Source of the DNA: Gammaproteobacteria bacterium
Lineage (GTDB): Bacteria > Pseudomonadota > Gammaproteobacteria > Pseudomonadales > Pseudomonadaceae
Assembly (NCBI GenBank): GCA_012513235.1
Contig: JAAZCO010000259.1
Span: 1-17,369, forward strand
Length of the DNA stretch: 17,369 nucleotides
Direction of reading: 5' to 3'
Part shown: positions 7,381 to 14,442 of the stretch, one piece after another
How positions within the stretch are numbered: position 1 is the first letter of the stretch
How the letters are laid out: the number at the start of each line of letters is the position of its first letter
Notes under the pieces: generated by a model
What the model saw: the letters and a program-made list of their open reading frames with translations, nothing else
Told to the model about the DNA's origin: nothing
Database searches by the model: none
Translations under genes and position numbers: made by a program

Positions 7381-8346
7381 TTAGTTAACCCTCGGTAAAT
7401 CAGACCAGCGGGTTGTGTAGGCTGGAGAAAGGTACTCACGCTTCATTTGCCAAGTGTTCTGCATTCCTTGCCTGGCTAGAAAAACCTTACCCAGACCGCT
7501 TTGGTTGATCTCATCCAGTACTGCCATGAGCTTTGTACTGTTAGGACGCTTCTCAACATCATCAAACAAACCCGGCTGGTAGGCATCGTTATCGTAAAAA
7601 TCAGACAACATGACCCCGCCTTTGCTGTAGCTATAGCCTTCTCGCCAAACGCGTTTGAGTAATCGCATAGCCAGTACATTTAATTCTCGAGTGTCACTGC
7701 TCGGCAATATCAGCTCGCCAGTTGCTGAGTTGCTGTAAGTTTTGTGGCTTTCTTTAAATTGACTCGTCTGGACAAAGATAGTCAGCATCTTGGCTTGTTG
7801 ATTCTCTTGTCGGAGTTTTTCAGCCGCGCGTGCAGTGTATTGCGCTATAGCCTCACTCATCTGCTCAAGGGTTGTAATTCGGCTACCAAATGAGCGGCTG
7901 CACATGATCTGCTGCTTGGTTGGTGGCAGCTCTTCTAGGTCTAAGCAGGACTCACCATTGAGTTCGCGTACAGTGCGTTCAAGCACTATAGAAAACGAGT
8001 CTCGAATTATCGCAGGAGAACATTTAGATAAATCCAATGCTGTTTGAATGCCCAACATTTCAAGACGCTTACCAAGCCTGCGACCCACTCCCCAAATATC
8101 AGTAGCAAGTGTAATCGCCAGAAGCCGCTGCTGTCGCTCGTTCTTGGTGAGATCAACAACACCATCTGTGGCAGGGTATTTTTTTGCTGCATGGTTAGCG
8201 AGCTTTGCCAACGTTTTGGTCGGTGCTATACCGACGCACACACTTAAACCAACCCATTGAGCGACTGTATCTTTAATATTTTGACCAAACTCTAACAGCG
8301 ACACAGCTGAGCCTAAACCGCTTAAATCTAGAAATGCCTCATCAAT
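7381..8346 (-). pseudogene. umuC: umuC (DNA polymerase V catalytic subunit), 5' end lost
   Basis: This is the C-terminal 321 residues of a UmuC-type Y-family translesion polymerase (normally about 420). The fragment begins exactly within the catalytic SIDE motif (IDEAFLDLSGLGSAVSL). It keeps the palm remainder, the helix-hairpin-helix thumb (LATDIWGVGRRLGKRLEMLG), the little finger (CSRSFGSRITTLEQMSEAIA) and the C-terminal tail with QPGLFDD, as in umuC. The first 100 or so residues, with the first catalytic aspartate, are absent. In frame upstream is a TAG at 8347-8349, followed by unrelated DNA. A GTG at 8304 opens the remaining frame, but any product would be inactive as a polymerase. The matching umuD remnant lies 3.75 kb away on the same strand. 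Confidence 0.9.
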
Positions 8347-8688
8347 CTAAAAGAAAGATGTCAATCCATGGGCATGAGTGAAACCCGCGCCGACTCTAGT
8401 TTCTCGCTGAATACACCATGGCCATGGCTATCGACTTATGAAGTGTTTTCAGAGTCTAATTTGTCCATACCGAAGTCTGCTGTTGACTGCGGACAGCACC
8501 GCTTCTGGTCTAGTGGAATCATTCATGCAAGGCAGCTATCGGCCAGAAGCTGTCATGAAGTACCTTGGACATTTAGGACGCTTCAGGCTGTCACAAGCTC
8601 GTGATTGCAAAAGCGAAGTCGGTACCGGAACCGCAGTTCACAGGATTACATCTGCGGAATCAACTGCAATTCCGCTGGTGCAATTCAA
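8347..8688. other. Left flank of the insert, no assignable gene
   Basis: These 342 bases lie between the umuC break and the nuclease stop. A plus-strand frame (8438-8692, 84 codons) is open but has no recognisable domain and no clear ribosome site. Structure seen: inverted repeats GCTTCTGG/CCAGAAGC (8501-8508 and 8543-8550) and GCGGAAT-N8-ATTCCGC (8654-8675). The latter sits 13 bases past the nuclease stop on the minus strand and may end its transcript, but it lacks a T run. The stretch may be a mobile-element end or a gene remnant. Confidence 0.4.
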
Positions 8689-9195
8689 TTAAGGGCTAAC
8701 AATGACCTTGATGTCCGATCCCGAGATGCTCTTGATGTATGAGTAGCTGGTTCCCAAGACGGCAAGCTGCTCCTTCGATACCTTCTGCGCTGATATTGCG
8801 GGTTGCACGATGAAAAACTTGAAGATCAGTTCGTGATCGTGGCATTTGTTGCGCAGAATCTCCAGCTGTTGAGGCGTGCCTTTCAGGAGTCTGTCGAAGT
8901 CTTTGAGTAGTGATTGCTGGTAGCGATCCATCAACCTATTGAAGAACTTGTCGCCGGTATACAGCCATTTCACTGATCTGGACGCCTGACCGCATACCTC
9001 ATAGACGTCGGCGACGCGTGCCCCAGGCGCGGCCACGCCATCCTTCATTGGGCAGAACTTGCAGTGGTATAGGTCTACGTAGATCGCGTCCTTGCTTTCC
9101 CTGATTGCCACCAAGTCAGCGATTTCGCCTTTGCCGTCATCGTTGAAGACGATCGAGTATTCGTCAGCGATCTTGGCGAAGGTGAAGCCTTGCAC
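8689..9195 (-). CDS. Nuclease-like domain downstream of the helicase UGA
   Basis: A 168-residue frame in the same phase as the helicase gene, starting (GTG) four codons after the helicase UGA. It has the look of a diverged restriction-endonuclease fold: GEIADLVAI supplies a conserved Asp, followed about 14 residues later by YVDLYHCK, where Lys occupies the (D/E)xK position but His replaces the acidic residue. The remainder is alpha/beta, ending in VSKEQLAVLGTSYSYIKSIS and a beta strand. The content suggests it is the C-terminal domain of one helicase-nuclease protein of about 980 residues. A separate start is possible (CGGA 5 bases before GTG) but poor. The nuclease assignment is inference from motif spacing; the shared frame is directly seen. 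Confidence 0.6.
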   Translation of the reverse strand: MQGFTFAKIADEYSIVFNDDGKGEIADLVAIRESKDAIYVDLYHCKFCPMKDGVAAPGARVADVYEVCGQASRSVKWLYTGDKFFNRLMDRYQQSLLKDFDRLLKGTPQQLEILRNKCHDHELIFKFFIVQPAISAQKVSKEQLAVLGTSYSYIKSISGSDIKVIVSP

Positions 9196-9207
9196 TGAGT
9201 CCGCACG

Positions 9208-11628
9208 TCACTCCGAACGCATGGACTCTTGATGGATTTTCGTCGCCCCCCAATTCCATGGTTCGAGCAAGTCGGCCGGTAATTTGACATCCACGCTGTT
9301 GAGCGAGTAATGACGGTAGTTGCCCTGCACCATGGAACCGTCGACCTTGAGCAATACAAGCGGCTCTCCATCCAAGTAAGAGTCCAGTGGCATTTCGTAT
9401 GGGTAAAGGATCTCAACACCAGGGCAGGAAGTCTTGTATCCGTCCTTCAACAGCTTGATGGTGATGGTAGTGAGACGGCGCTCCTCGCTATCTTTGCCCG
9501 CGACCAATACTGGTATCTCCAGCATCTGCGCGCCACCGTACTCAGGCTTACCAAGCTCGACATCAAGAAGGTTGAAAGTCTCTCCCTGAAAATACAGCGA
9601 GATCCTTTGCTCGTTTTCGATTGCGATCGACTCAGGCCAATCGGCGTAGAACAGGCCTTCTGGCCATCTGCTCTTGATTTGGTCAACACGCATGACATTT
9701 TTGAGTACGTCACCAGGGTCGATGGTGTTGTCGTTGAGTTTGACCGACATGCGCTTGCACCACTCGACCCAGTAGTTGATCGGAGAGGAGTTCATCTCCC
9801 AGATCTTACCTTTGTGCGAGCAGCCCATGGTGGTTCGCTCTCCATCGTCAAAACCGGTGGCGAAGATGTTGGATTTTGTCGCGTTGCCCTTTTCAATGTC
9901 GCTGATCACCTGGTTAATATCGCGCCCCACGTGCATCGTGAACCGCAGGTCTTTTCGGGCGCGGGACAGGCCAACGTTCTGCAGCTTTATCAGCTTAATG
10001 TCGTGGAGGGTACGGAAGGTCGGCTCACCATTGATGCGACGAGAGTCTTTGGCCACCAGGTTGAGAAAGCGAGTTGCCTGAGTGTCGTCACCTGAGGTGT
10101 GAATGAATAGGGTTTTCTGCGCCTTGTTATAAAAAGCGATGTACAGATTCCAGTTGGTATCGACGATATCTTCGGTCTGAGCCCACCCAACCAGCGTCTC
10201 TCGTCGAGTCACGGCAATGACGGTATCGGCCTGATCATTGATCGAGATGTACTGCAGTGTTTCTTTGCGTCCACCCAGACTCTGCGCTCGCTGTGGTGTC
10301 CAGTCTTTGCAGGAGAGGTGATACGCCACGGCGCTGATTTTGGGATTCGGGTTCAGCCCAAAAATCACTTGGGCATCATCCCCATCGGCGAACTGCTCGT
10401 TAAAGTCCGCCTTCTCAATTTCCCGGCCGACCTTTTGCTCACTCACGTTGCGAATGACTGCACCCCAGTCAGCACTCTCCTTGTAGAGGTCTGCCATCTG
10501 GTGGTCGGTTTTCTGGTTAGCTATGTTTGCCACGAACTTGGCATCACCAAGGGCGGCATCAACCCTCGTCAGTCGGCCAATGAATTGTAGCGTCACCGCG
10601 GGACTTTGGTGTTGATCGTGAATGGCGGCGATTTTGAGCTCAGGCAGATCGAAGCCCTCGCCAAGCATGTCGACGCAGACGATGATCCGGTGCTTCTTCT
10701 TGACGATCTCCGCCATAACTATGGCTTGGTTCGGCACCTTACTGTGAATTAGGACTGGCGTCAGGTCGGCGTGCTGCTTGTAAATCTCAAACAGGTCTGT
10801 AGCCCGCTTGTGCGACTTGGACCGCACCAACATCAAATGATTGTACCCGGCCTTGAGGTCAGCCCTGAGCAGCCCAACAGCCTTGTCTGCAATGGCCTGG
10901 TCTGACAGCTTGAGGTTGTATTCTCGTACCGGATGGAACTCGATGCCTTTGAAATAGCCATCAAGCTGCGCATCTCGCAGCGGGTAGTTGTAAATGATCT
11001 TGCCCGCCAGAGCTAAACCATCCTCCCGGAATGGCGTCGCTGTGAACTGAATACAAGGTTTGCCCCTGAAGGCTGTTTTAATTCTGTTCCAACTGGCTGC
11101 TACGACATGGTGAGCCTCGTCGATCATCAGGTGGCTGCACATGTTCACCAGCGCACCCAAAGCGGCGTCCTCGAATAGCAGCAGGGCCTGGGGAGTAGCC
11201 ACAATGATGTTGGCAGTAGCCAATTCAGCAACCCGCTCCTCAGACAGCTTCGAATCGATGCCTGCAACAATGGGATTGCGCGCTGTGTCCGATACTGCCC
11301 CTACTGTGCGGAGCGTCTTAATCTCCGTGCACTTGCCCACCAACTGGGTCCTGAGGGCGTCCGAGGGAACCAGGATCAGGGTTCTGGCCATCCTCGCAGC
11401 GATGATCAGCGCGAGCATGGTGTCAGTCTTCCCTGTACCGGTCGGCATGACCACTGTGGCTGTCGAAGAAGGATCAACTACCAGGTGCCCCAAGGTGGCG
11501 TAAAGCGCAGCCAGTTGCGGCTTGCGCAGCCCAGGTGCGTTTGTCTTGGGATCGTCGATACTGAAATTGAAGAGATGGTTTTGCCAGCTCTGGTACACAT
11601 CCAAATGCGTTATGACTACATTATCCAT
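9208..11628 (-). CDS. Superfamily 2 DEAH-box helicase
   Basis: An 806-residue SF2 helicase (COG1061/ResIII type) that would use ATP to move on or unwind nucleic acid. Walker A is MPTGTGKT (61-68), motif II is DEAH (170-173), motif III is TATPF (196-200), and motif VI is QFIGRLTR (348-355). The second RecA domain includes CVDMLGEGFDLPE. The C-terminal 430 residues are not recognised. The ATG at 11626-11628 has TTTAGG upstream. The frame ends at a UGA (9208-9210) followed by C. After four more codons the same frame continues into the nuclease-like segment, so the gene was probably once continuous. Base composition is richer in GC than its neighbours, consistent with transfer. Helicase-nuclease pairs are common in anti-phage systems, but I cannot match this to a named one. 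Confidence 0.85.
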   Translation of the reverse strand: MDNVVITHLDVYQSWQNHLFNFSIDDPKTNAPGLRKPQLAALYATLGHLVVDPSSTATVVMPTGTGKTDTMLALIIAARMARTLILVPSDALRTQLVGKCTEIKTLRTVGAVSDTARNPIVAGIDSKLSEERVAELATANIIVATPQALLLFEDAALGALVNMCSHLMIDEAHHVVAASWNRIKTAFRGKPCIQFTATPFREDGLALAGKIIYNYPLRDAQLDGYFKGIEFHPVREYNLKLSDQAIADKAVGLLRADLKAGYNHLMLVRSKSHKRATDLFEIYKQHADLTPVLIHSKVPNQAIVMAEIVKKKHRIIVCVDMLGEGFDLPELKIAAIHDQHQSPAVTLQFIGRLTRVDAALGDAKFVANIANQKTDHQMADLYKESADWGAVIRNVSEQKVGREIEKADFNEQFADGDDAQVIFGLNPNPKISAVAYHLSCKDWTPQRAQSLGGRKETLQYISINDQADTVIAVTRRETLVGWAQTEDIVDTNWNLYIAFYNKAQKTLFIHTSGDDTQATRFLNLVAKDSRRINGEPTFRTLHDIKLIKLQNVGLSRARKDLRFTMHVGRDINQVISDIEKGNATKSNIFATGFDDGERTTMGCSHKGKIWEMNSSPINYWVEWCKRMSVKLNDNTIDPGDVLKNVMRVDQIKSRWPEGLFYADWPESIAIENEQRISLYFQGETFNLLDVELGKPEYGGAQMLEIPVLVAGKDSEERRLTTITIKLLKDGYKTSCPGVEILYPYEMPLDSYLDGEPLVLLKVDGSMVQGNYRHYSLNSVDVKLPADLLEPWNWGATKIHQESMRSE

Positions 11629-11673
11629 GGCAAATACCTAAAGGCAGAAAAACTTTTTGGGAAAGGTGGCGAT

Positions 11674-11682
11674 ATGGTAGCA
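11674..11682 (-). promoter_or_regulatory. Possible extended -10 element for the helicase gene
   Basis: On the minus strand TGCTACCAT, an extended -10 (TGn plus TACCAT), lies about 46 bases before the helicase ATG. No matching -35 is evident at 17 bases, as is common with extended -10 promoters. It would give the gene its own transcription besides any readthrough from the umuD promoter. Confidence 0.3.
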
Positions 11683-11866
11683 CGCCCCTATTTTTTCCAT
11701 GACCTTAACCGCTGAGAGAGACTGCAGAAGAAGTCCAAACATTTCAATCTCTTCAGCTCTTGAATCAGATAATGGCGGAAAAAGAAAAACACATTGAGTT
11801 TTTGATTTTTATAATGGTGAGTTCTATGCAGATCTAGTAGCTGCGATGAACGCAGAGACATCCGTG

Positions 11867-12021
11867 CTGACCAAGTATGTTGAATAGCGTCGGTCAGCAG
11901 AACTGACCGATAGACTGTCAAGGATTGTGCGGTTAGAGCGGCTTCATTGATTCGTGGATGGAGCTCTGCGAAAACAGTCGTCGCAGAGCCGAAGTGTCCC
12001 CGGTTCAGCCGCAGGGACACT
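11867..12021. repeat. Cluster of perfect hairpins near the insert's right end
   Basis: Three perfect inverted repeats follow one another: TCGGTCAG-N5-CTGACCGA (11890-11910), GCTCTGCGA-N9-TCGCAGAGC (11963-11989) and AGTGTCCC-N13-GGGACACT (11993-12021). The left arm of the first can also pair with GCTGACC (11867-11873), giving a mutually exclusive alternative stem. The cluster lies on the upstream side of the helicase gene, close to the umuD junction. It could be an RNA leader, an element end recognised as folded single strand, or a set of protein sites. Confidence 0.55.
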
Positions 12022-12096
12022 CAAGAGGACAGAGTCGCGGACTGGCTCACCCGCACATACAGTACATACATCCAAACTTCCCACTGCCCTAATGAC
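11944..12096 (-). CDS. Short CxxC...CxxC reading frame at the umuD junction
   Basis: Immediately after the umuD remnant, in the same frame, about 50 codons encode a stretch with two Cys pairs: VCTVCAGEPVRDS, then LRLCDDCFRRAP, and end at 11944. The CxxC-N19-CxxC spacing resembles small zinc fingers such as the N-terminal domain of ClpX. It could be a fragment of a donor gene truncated at the junction, or a small protein starting at the GTG at 12084. It overlaps two of the hairpins, so the coding status is uncertain. It would be made only as a fusion to a UmuD fragment or from a weak start. Confidence 0.3.
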   Translation of the reverse strand, partial: VIRAVGSLDVCTVCAGEPVRDSVLLSVPAAEPGTLRLCDDCFRRAPSTNQ

Positions 12097-12285
12097 TGCT
12101 TCAATCATCGAATCGCCTTCAACTCTCACAAAAAACGTCGCTGCAGGATGCTTAATGCATAGCTCATTGAGGTCGAGTGTCTGCTCAATATAATCTTGAG
12201 CTGGCGATGGAAATCCGGCTGGAACTCGATCAAGAAAAAGGGGGATAGCAAGCTGCTGATCAGCGATATATGTAGCGCTGCAACT
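12097..12285 (-). pseudogene. umuD: umuD, N-terminal fragment
   Basis: These 63 codons match the N-terminal part of UmuD, the LexA-like (S24) peptidase subunit of DNA polymerase V. Visible are QQLAIPLFLDRVPAGFPSPA, with the Ala-Gly self-cleavage site, followed by QDYIEQTLDLNELCIKHPAA and FFVRVEGDSM, with the catalytic Ser in GDSM. Homology ends after MIEA; the rest of the protein, including the catalytic Lys, is missing. The 5' end also looks damaged: in this frame a TAA lies at 12286-12288 with no start codon after it, and the likely original start is in another frame (VKVAALHIS). It sits just downstream of a LexA box, as expected for umuD, and upstream of the insert and umuC remnant. Confidence 0.85.
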
Positions 12286-12331
12286 TTAACCAATCATTGA
12301 AACATGCATAATTTTGCACCGATGAATAATA

Positions 12332-12347
12332 CTGGGTATAAAAACAG
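12332..12347 (-). promoter_or_regulatory. LexA (SOS) box of the umuD promoter
   Basis: On the minus strand CTGTTTTTATACCCAG fits CTG-N10-CAG, the gammaproteobacterial LexA site, with flanking A and TA giving ACTG...CAGTA. A possible -10 TATTAT follows immediately. The site is about 50-60 bases upstream of the umuD remnant, the normal place for umuDC regulation. It should still repress, and on DNA damage release, transcription into the insert. Confidence 0.75.
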
Positions 12348-12406
12348 TTAAATTATAGGCATGCAATGCGATCCCTGCAAAGGCTTTATCGCATCAATCA
12401 CTCATC

Positions 12407-12481
12407 TGAGTAAGTGAGTAAGTGAGTGAGTGAGTGAGTGAGTGAGTGAGTGAGTGAGTGAGTGAGTGAGTGAGTGAGTGA
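12407..12481. repeat. (TGAG)n tetranucleotide microsatellite
   Basis: Fifteen uninterrupted AGTG units fill 12421-12480, preceded by two imperfect units containing TAAG. It lies between the LexA box (minus) and the start at 12642 (plus). Read on plus it has a TGA in every frame, and no minus-strand frame of length crosses it, so it is non-coding. Tetranucleotide tracts of this length are prone to slipped-strand length change. Confidence 0.9.
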
Positions 12482-12641
12482 CCGTACTGCATGACCTACG
12501 CCAATCAAGCACTTAAAGCGCTTTAGGCCAGGTTTCTGACACTTGCGCCAATCAAAATCTGTCATAACTTAGTCATCAGGAATTAACGCAGCATAAGTAC
12601 CCGTCAGGGTCTGCTAGCAAAACTTGGGAGAGAATGAAGTG
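12482..12641. other. Intergenic leader of the 12642 gene
   Basis: Non-coding. It holds the palindrome AAAGCGCTTT (12515-12524) and two copies of CGCCAATCAA, about 47 bases apart, that may be regulator sites. No firm promoter is seen. Just before the gene, GGGAGAGA is followed by a two-codon frame (ATG AAG TGA, 12633-12641) whose stop abuts and is offset from the gene's ATG. Confidence 0.35.
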
Positions 12642-13385
12642 ATGACACTTAGCACCGTCCCCGTGGTGACCGAGACTTTAAATAACATCAATGTGCACTG
12701 GTCTACTGGCCTGAAAAATCATGGCATTGTTACCGTTCAATTCAGGAGTGAGTCCAGCGATCAGGCGCTAATTGCCGAATTGATTACGATAAGGCACCTG
12801 CTTTTTACGAGGCAGATATTTGGCCGCAAGCCAGTCAGCGGTAAGGGTTATGAGTTACGAGTGTTTTCCGGTGCAATCAAGAAAATCGCGCAAGGACGAA
12901 GCACCAAAGAACATATTGTCCGATATGGTCTTTTTCTAACAGGCCCTATGTTTGGTGTGCAGATTAAAGTCATGAAACAACAGCGCACCGATCCGTTGTT
13001 TGGTAGCTCTGACACCCAACAAATTGACAGTATTGATGCAAGAGACAATGGCAATCTTATCCCCCAAGAGCTCTGGGAAACGCCAATGGGGCCGCTTTAC
13101 ATAACGAGGCATGCTATTGAGCAATACGAAACCCGACTGAATGAAAGAAATCGTGACCCAGTTGCCAATCCAGAACGTTCTTTTTTCAATGCTATTACAT
13201 CAAACAGAGCTTACAGCTTCCGTAAAATAGCTCTGCCTGAAAGTCTCTTAAAGCATAAGTTAGCCAAGTACGGCGATGATAACCTTGAAGTTTGGCGCAA
13301 TCCTGAGACAAACTTGCACGTTACCATTTTGCGTAAAGAAAACTCTCATGGCATGTTGGTCACCAGTTATTACCGAGACGCATAA
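12642..13385 (+). CDS. Unknown protein with possible DUF4258-like C-terminus
   Basis: A 247-residue protein I cannot assign. The first 140 residues look like beta-rich sequence (VTVQFRSESSDQALIAELIT; GYELRVFSGAIKKIAQGRST). The last 100 begin with PLYITRHAIEQYETRL, where a His-Ala and spaced Arg pattern recalls the T-x-HA-x2-R start of DUF4258-type, RelE/barnase-like domains. They end in a strand, HGMLVTSYYRD, as such folds often do. This likeness is suggestive only. The ATG at 12642 is preceded by GGGAG 11 bases away; a TTG at 12624 is an alternative. The lipoprotein-like gene follows 55 bases later on the same strand, so they may be cotranscribed. The (TGAG)n tract lies 160 bases upstream. 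Confidence 0.65.
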   Translation: MTLSTVPVVTETLNNINVHWSTGLKNHGIVTVQFRSESSDQALIAELITIRHLLFTRQIFGRKPVSGKGYELRVFSGAIKKIAQGRSTKEHIVRYGLFLTGPMFGVQIKVMKQQRTDPLFGSSDTQQIDSIDARDNGNLIPQELWETPMGPLYITRHAIEQYETRLNERNRDPVANPERSFFNAITSNRAYSFRKIALPESLLKHKLAKYGDDNLEVWRNPETNLHVTILRKENSHGMLVTSYYRDA

Positions 13386-13440
13386 TTGCACTGCTTAAAA
13401 GAGTTTGAAATTGTAATCATGAATCAATTAGGTGAGCGTT

Positions 13441-14418
13441 ATGTTTGCAGGGACTATTAAACAACTAGGATTTTCATCGGCTATTTTAGCCGCAATGGTA
13501 ACCGCAGGCTGTGCCAGCTTATCGGGTGGAAATGAGCCTCAAGTACAGATATTTGAAGCGGGCAAGAGTTTTGCTTACAACGTGTCCATGTTGGCGCATA
13601 TCAATACTCCAAAAACTGCAAAACCTCACATTGAGGATGTTGAACTACCAGATGGCAGTATGAAGAGCATAGAGAAAACATCGTCTGATCTACTTGGCGT
13701 AGGCCTTGCTGGTGGCATGCTAGCTTTCCCTAGTTCTATGGGATCGTCAGGAATGAATGGCTTTATGGCAGTGGACTTGCTGCTAGGCTCGTTATCAGGG
13801 CCTCCTACCCTAACCATGAACCGCCACGCAACAATTGCTTGGTTTCCAGTGGATCAAGCCAGTTCAGCTAAAGATGCAATGGATAAAATGCACTCTATTA
13901 GCATAGAAAGCTTGAAACGCAGCCTTAATGAGCGCGGCATGAAGTTCAAGGTTACTGAAAATAAATTAAACGTAAAATTGATGCCTTGGGAGCAGCCACG
14001 TCATTACGCAAAGCTTATTGTGGAAGAGTTTGAAGATTTATGCACAAAAGACGCGCCTTGTCGTTTCAATATAGGCACTAAAATGCCCGCAGAAAAGATT
14101 GTGATGGCTCCAGAGGAATTAACAGGTCAGCCTTTTCCAGCCTATTTTTTTAAAGCAGGTGAAGCTATCGAAACTAGCGCAATGGAGATGCTCTTAAACA
14201 TCAGTGAAGGGAGCAATAGCTATTATGGTCTGGCTCGTGATTTTGAAAACGTTGTATGGCTAACAAAGTACCTGCCTGACTGGATGGTTTACTACATTTC
14301 GATGCCCAAACCTCAAACACCTGAACAGCTCAAGAAAGGGCCAAAACTCATCAACCCTTTTCCATACATGGTCCATAAGGGCGAGATTAAACTGTTTGCG
14401 GTTGAGAAAAATAATTAG
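13441..14418 (+). CDS. Lipoprotein-like secreted protein, unknown function
   Basis: A 325-residue protein with an N-terminal signal sequence (KQLGFSSAILAAMVTAGC) ending in a Cys about residue 24. This is compatible with a lipobox, although Thr at -3 is not ideal, so it is probably an envelope lipoprotein. A glycine- and methionine-rich hydrophobic stretch follows at about residues 77-112 (LLGVGLAGGMLAFPSSMGSS). The rest is soluble-looking, with one close Cys pair (CTKDAPC). No known domain is recognised. The ATG at 13441 is chosen because AGGTGAG lies 4-5 bases upstream; a GTG three codons earlier overlaps that ribosome site. It follows the 12642 gene and ends before a bidirectional terminator, so the two form a small transcription unit unrelated to the flanking island genes. 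Confidence 0.7.
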   Translation: MFAGTIKQLGFSSAILAAMVTAGCASLSGGNEPQVQIFEAGKSFAYNVSMLAHINTPKTAKPHIEDVELPDGSMKSIEKTSSDLLGVGLAGGMLAFPSSMGSSGMNGFMAVDLLLGSLSGPPTLTMNRHATIAWFPVDQASSAKDAMDKMHSISIESLKRSLNERGMKFKVTENKLNVKLMPWEQPRHYAKLIVEEFEDLCTKDAPCRFNIGTKMPAEKIVMAPEELTGQPFPAYFFKAGEAIETSAMEMLLNISEGSNSYYGLARDFENVVWLTKYLPDWMVYYISMPKPQTPEQLKKGPKLINPFPYMVHKGEIKLFAVEKNN

Positions 14419-14442
14419 ATTCTTAGTTGAGCTCTGCGTTTC

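Larger units (their letters stand above)
8347..12096. mobile_element. About 3.75-kb insert replacing the middle of umuDC
   Basis: Both edges are defined by where homology to umuC (8346) and umuD (12097) stops. The distal half of umuD and the first quarter of umuC are gone, so this is a replacement rather than a clean insertion. It carries a helicase-nuclease gene with visibly higher GC than its surroundings, a hairpin cluster and a short CxxC frame. I found no convincing terminal inverted repeats, transposase or integrase in it. Integron-like elements are known to insert into the umuC homologue rulB of Pseudomonas; whether this belongs to that group is unknown. Confidence 0.6.

Noticed and set aside
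8654..8698. Integron attC site
   Set aside because: There is an inverted repeat and a GGCTAAC, but the sequence does not fit RYYYAAC and no matching GTTRRRY was found at the right distance.
9310..10095. 261-codon plus-strand open frame
   Set aside because: It lies wholly inside the helicase gene on the opposite strand, has no recognisable domain or ribosome site, and is explained by the codon bias of the real gene.
11688..12020. 110-codon minus-strand frame upstream of the helicase
   Set aside because: It has no domain likeness or ribosome site and runs through the hairpin cluster; residue composition looks random.
11867..12021. Retron msr-msd from the hairpin cluster
   Set aside because: No reverse transcriptase gene is present anywhere in the window.
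8347..12096. Terminal inverted repeats of a transposon
   Set aside because: Comparison of both ends gave only a 7-base match (CGACTCT) at different distances from the borders, within chance.
12407..12481. CRISPR-like repeat array
   Set aside because: The repeat is a simple 4-base unit with no spacers, so it is a microsatellite.
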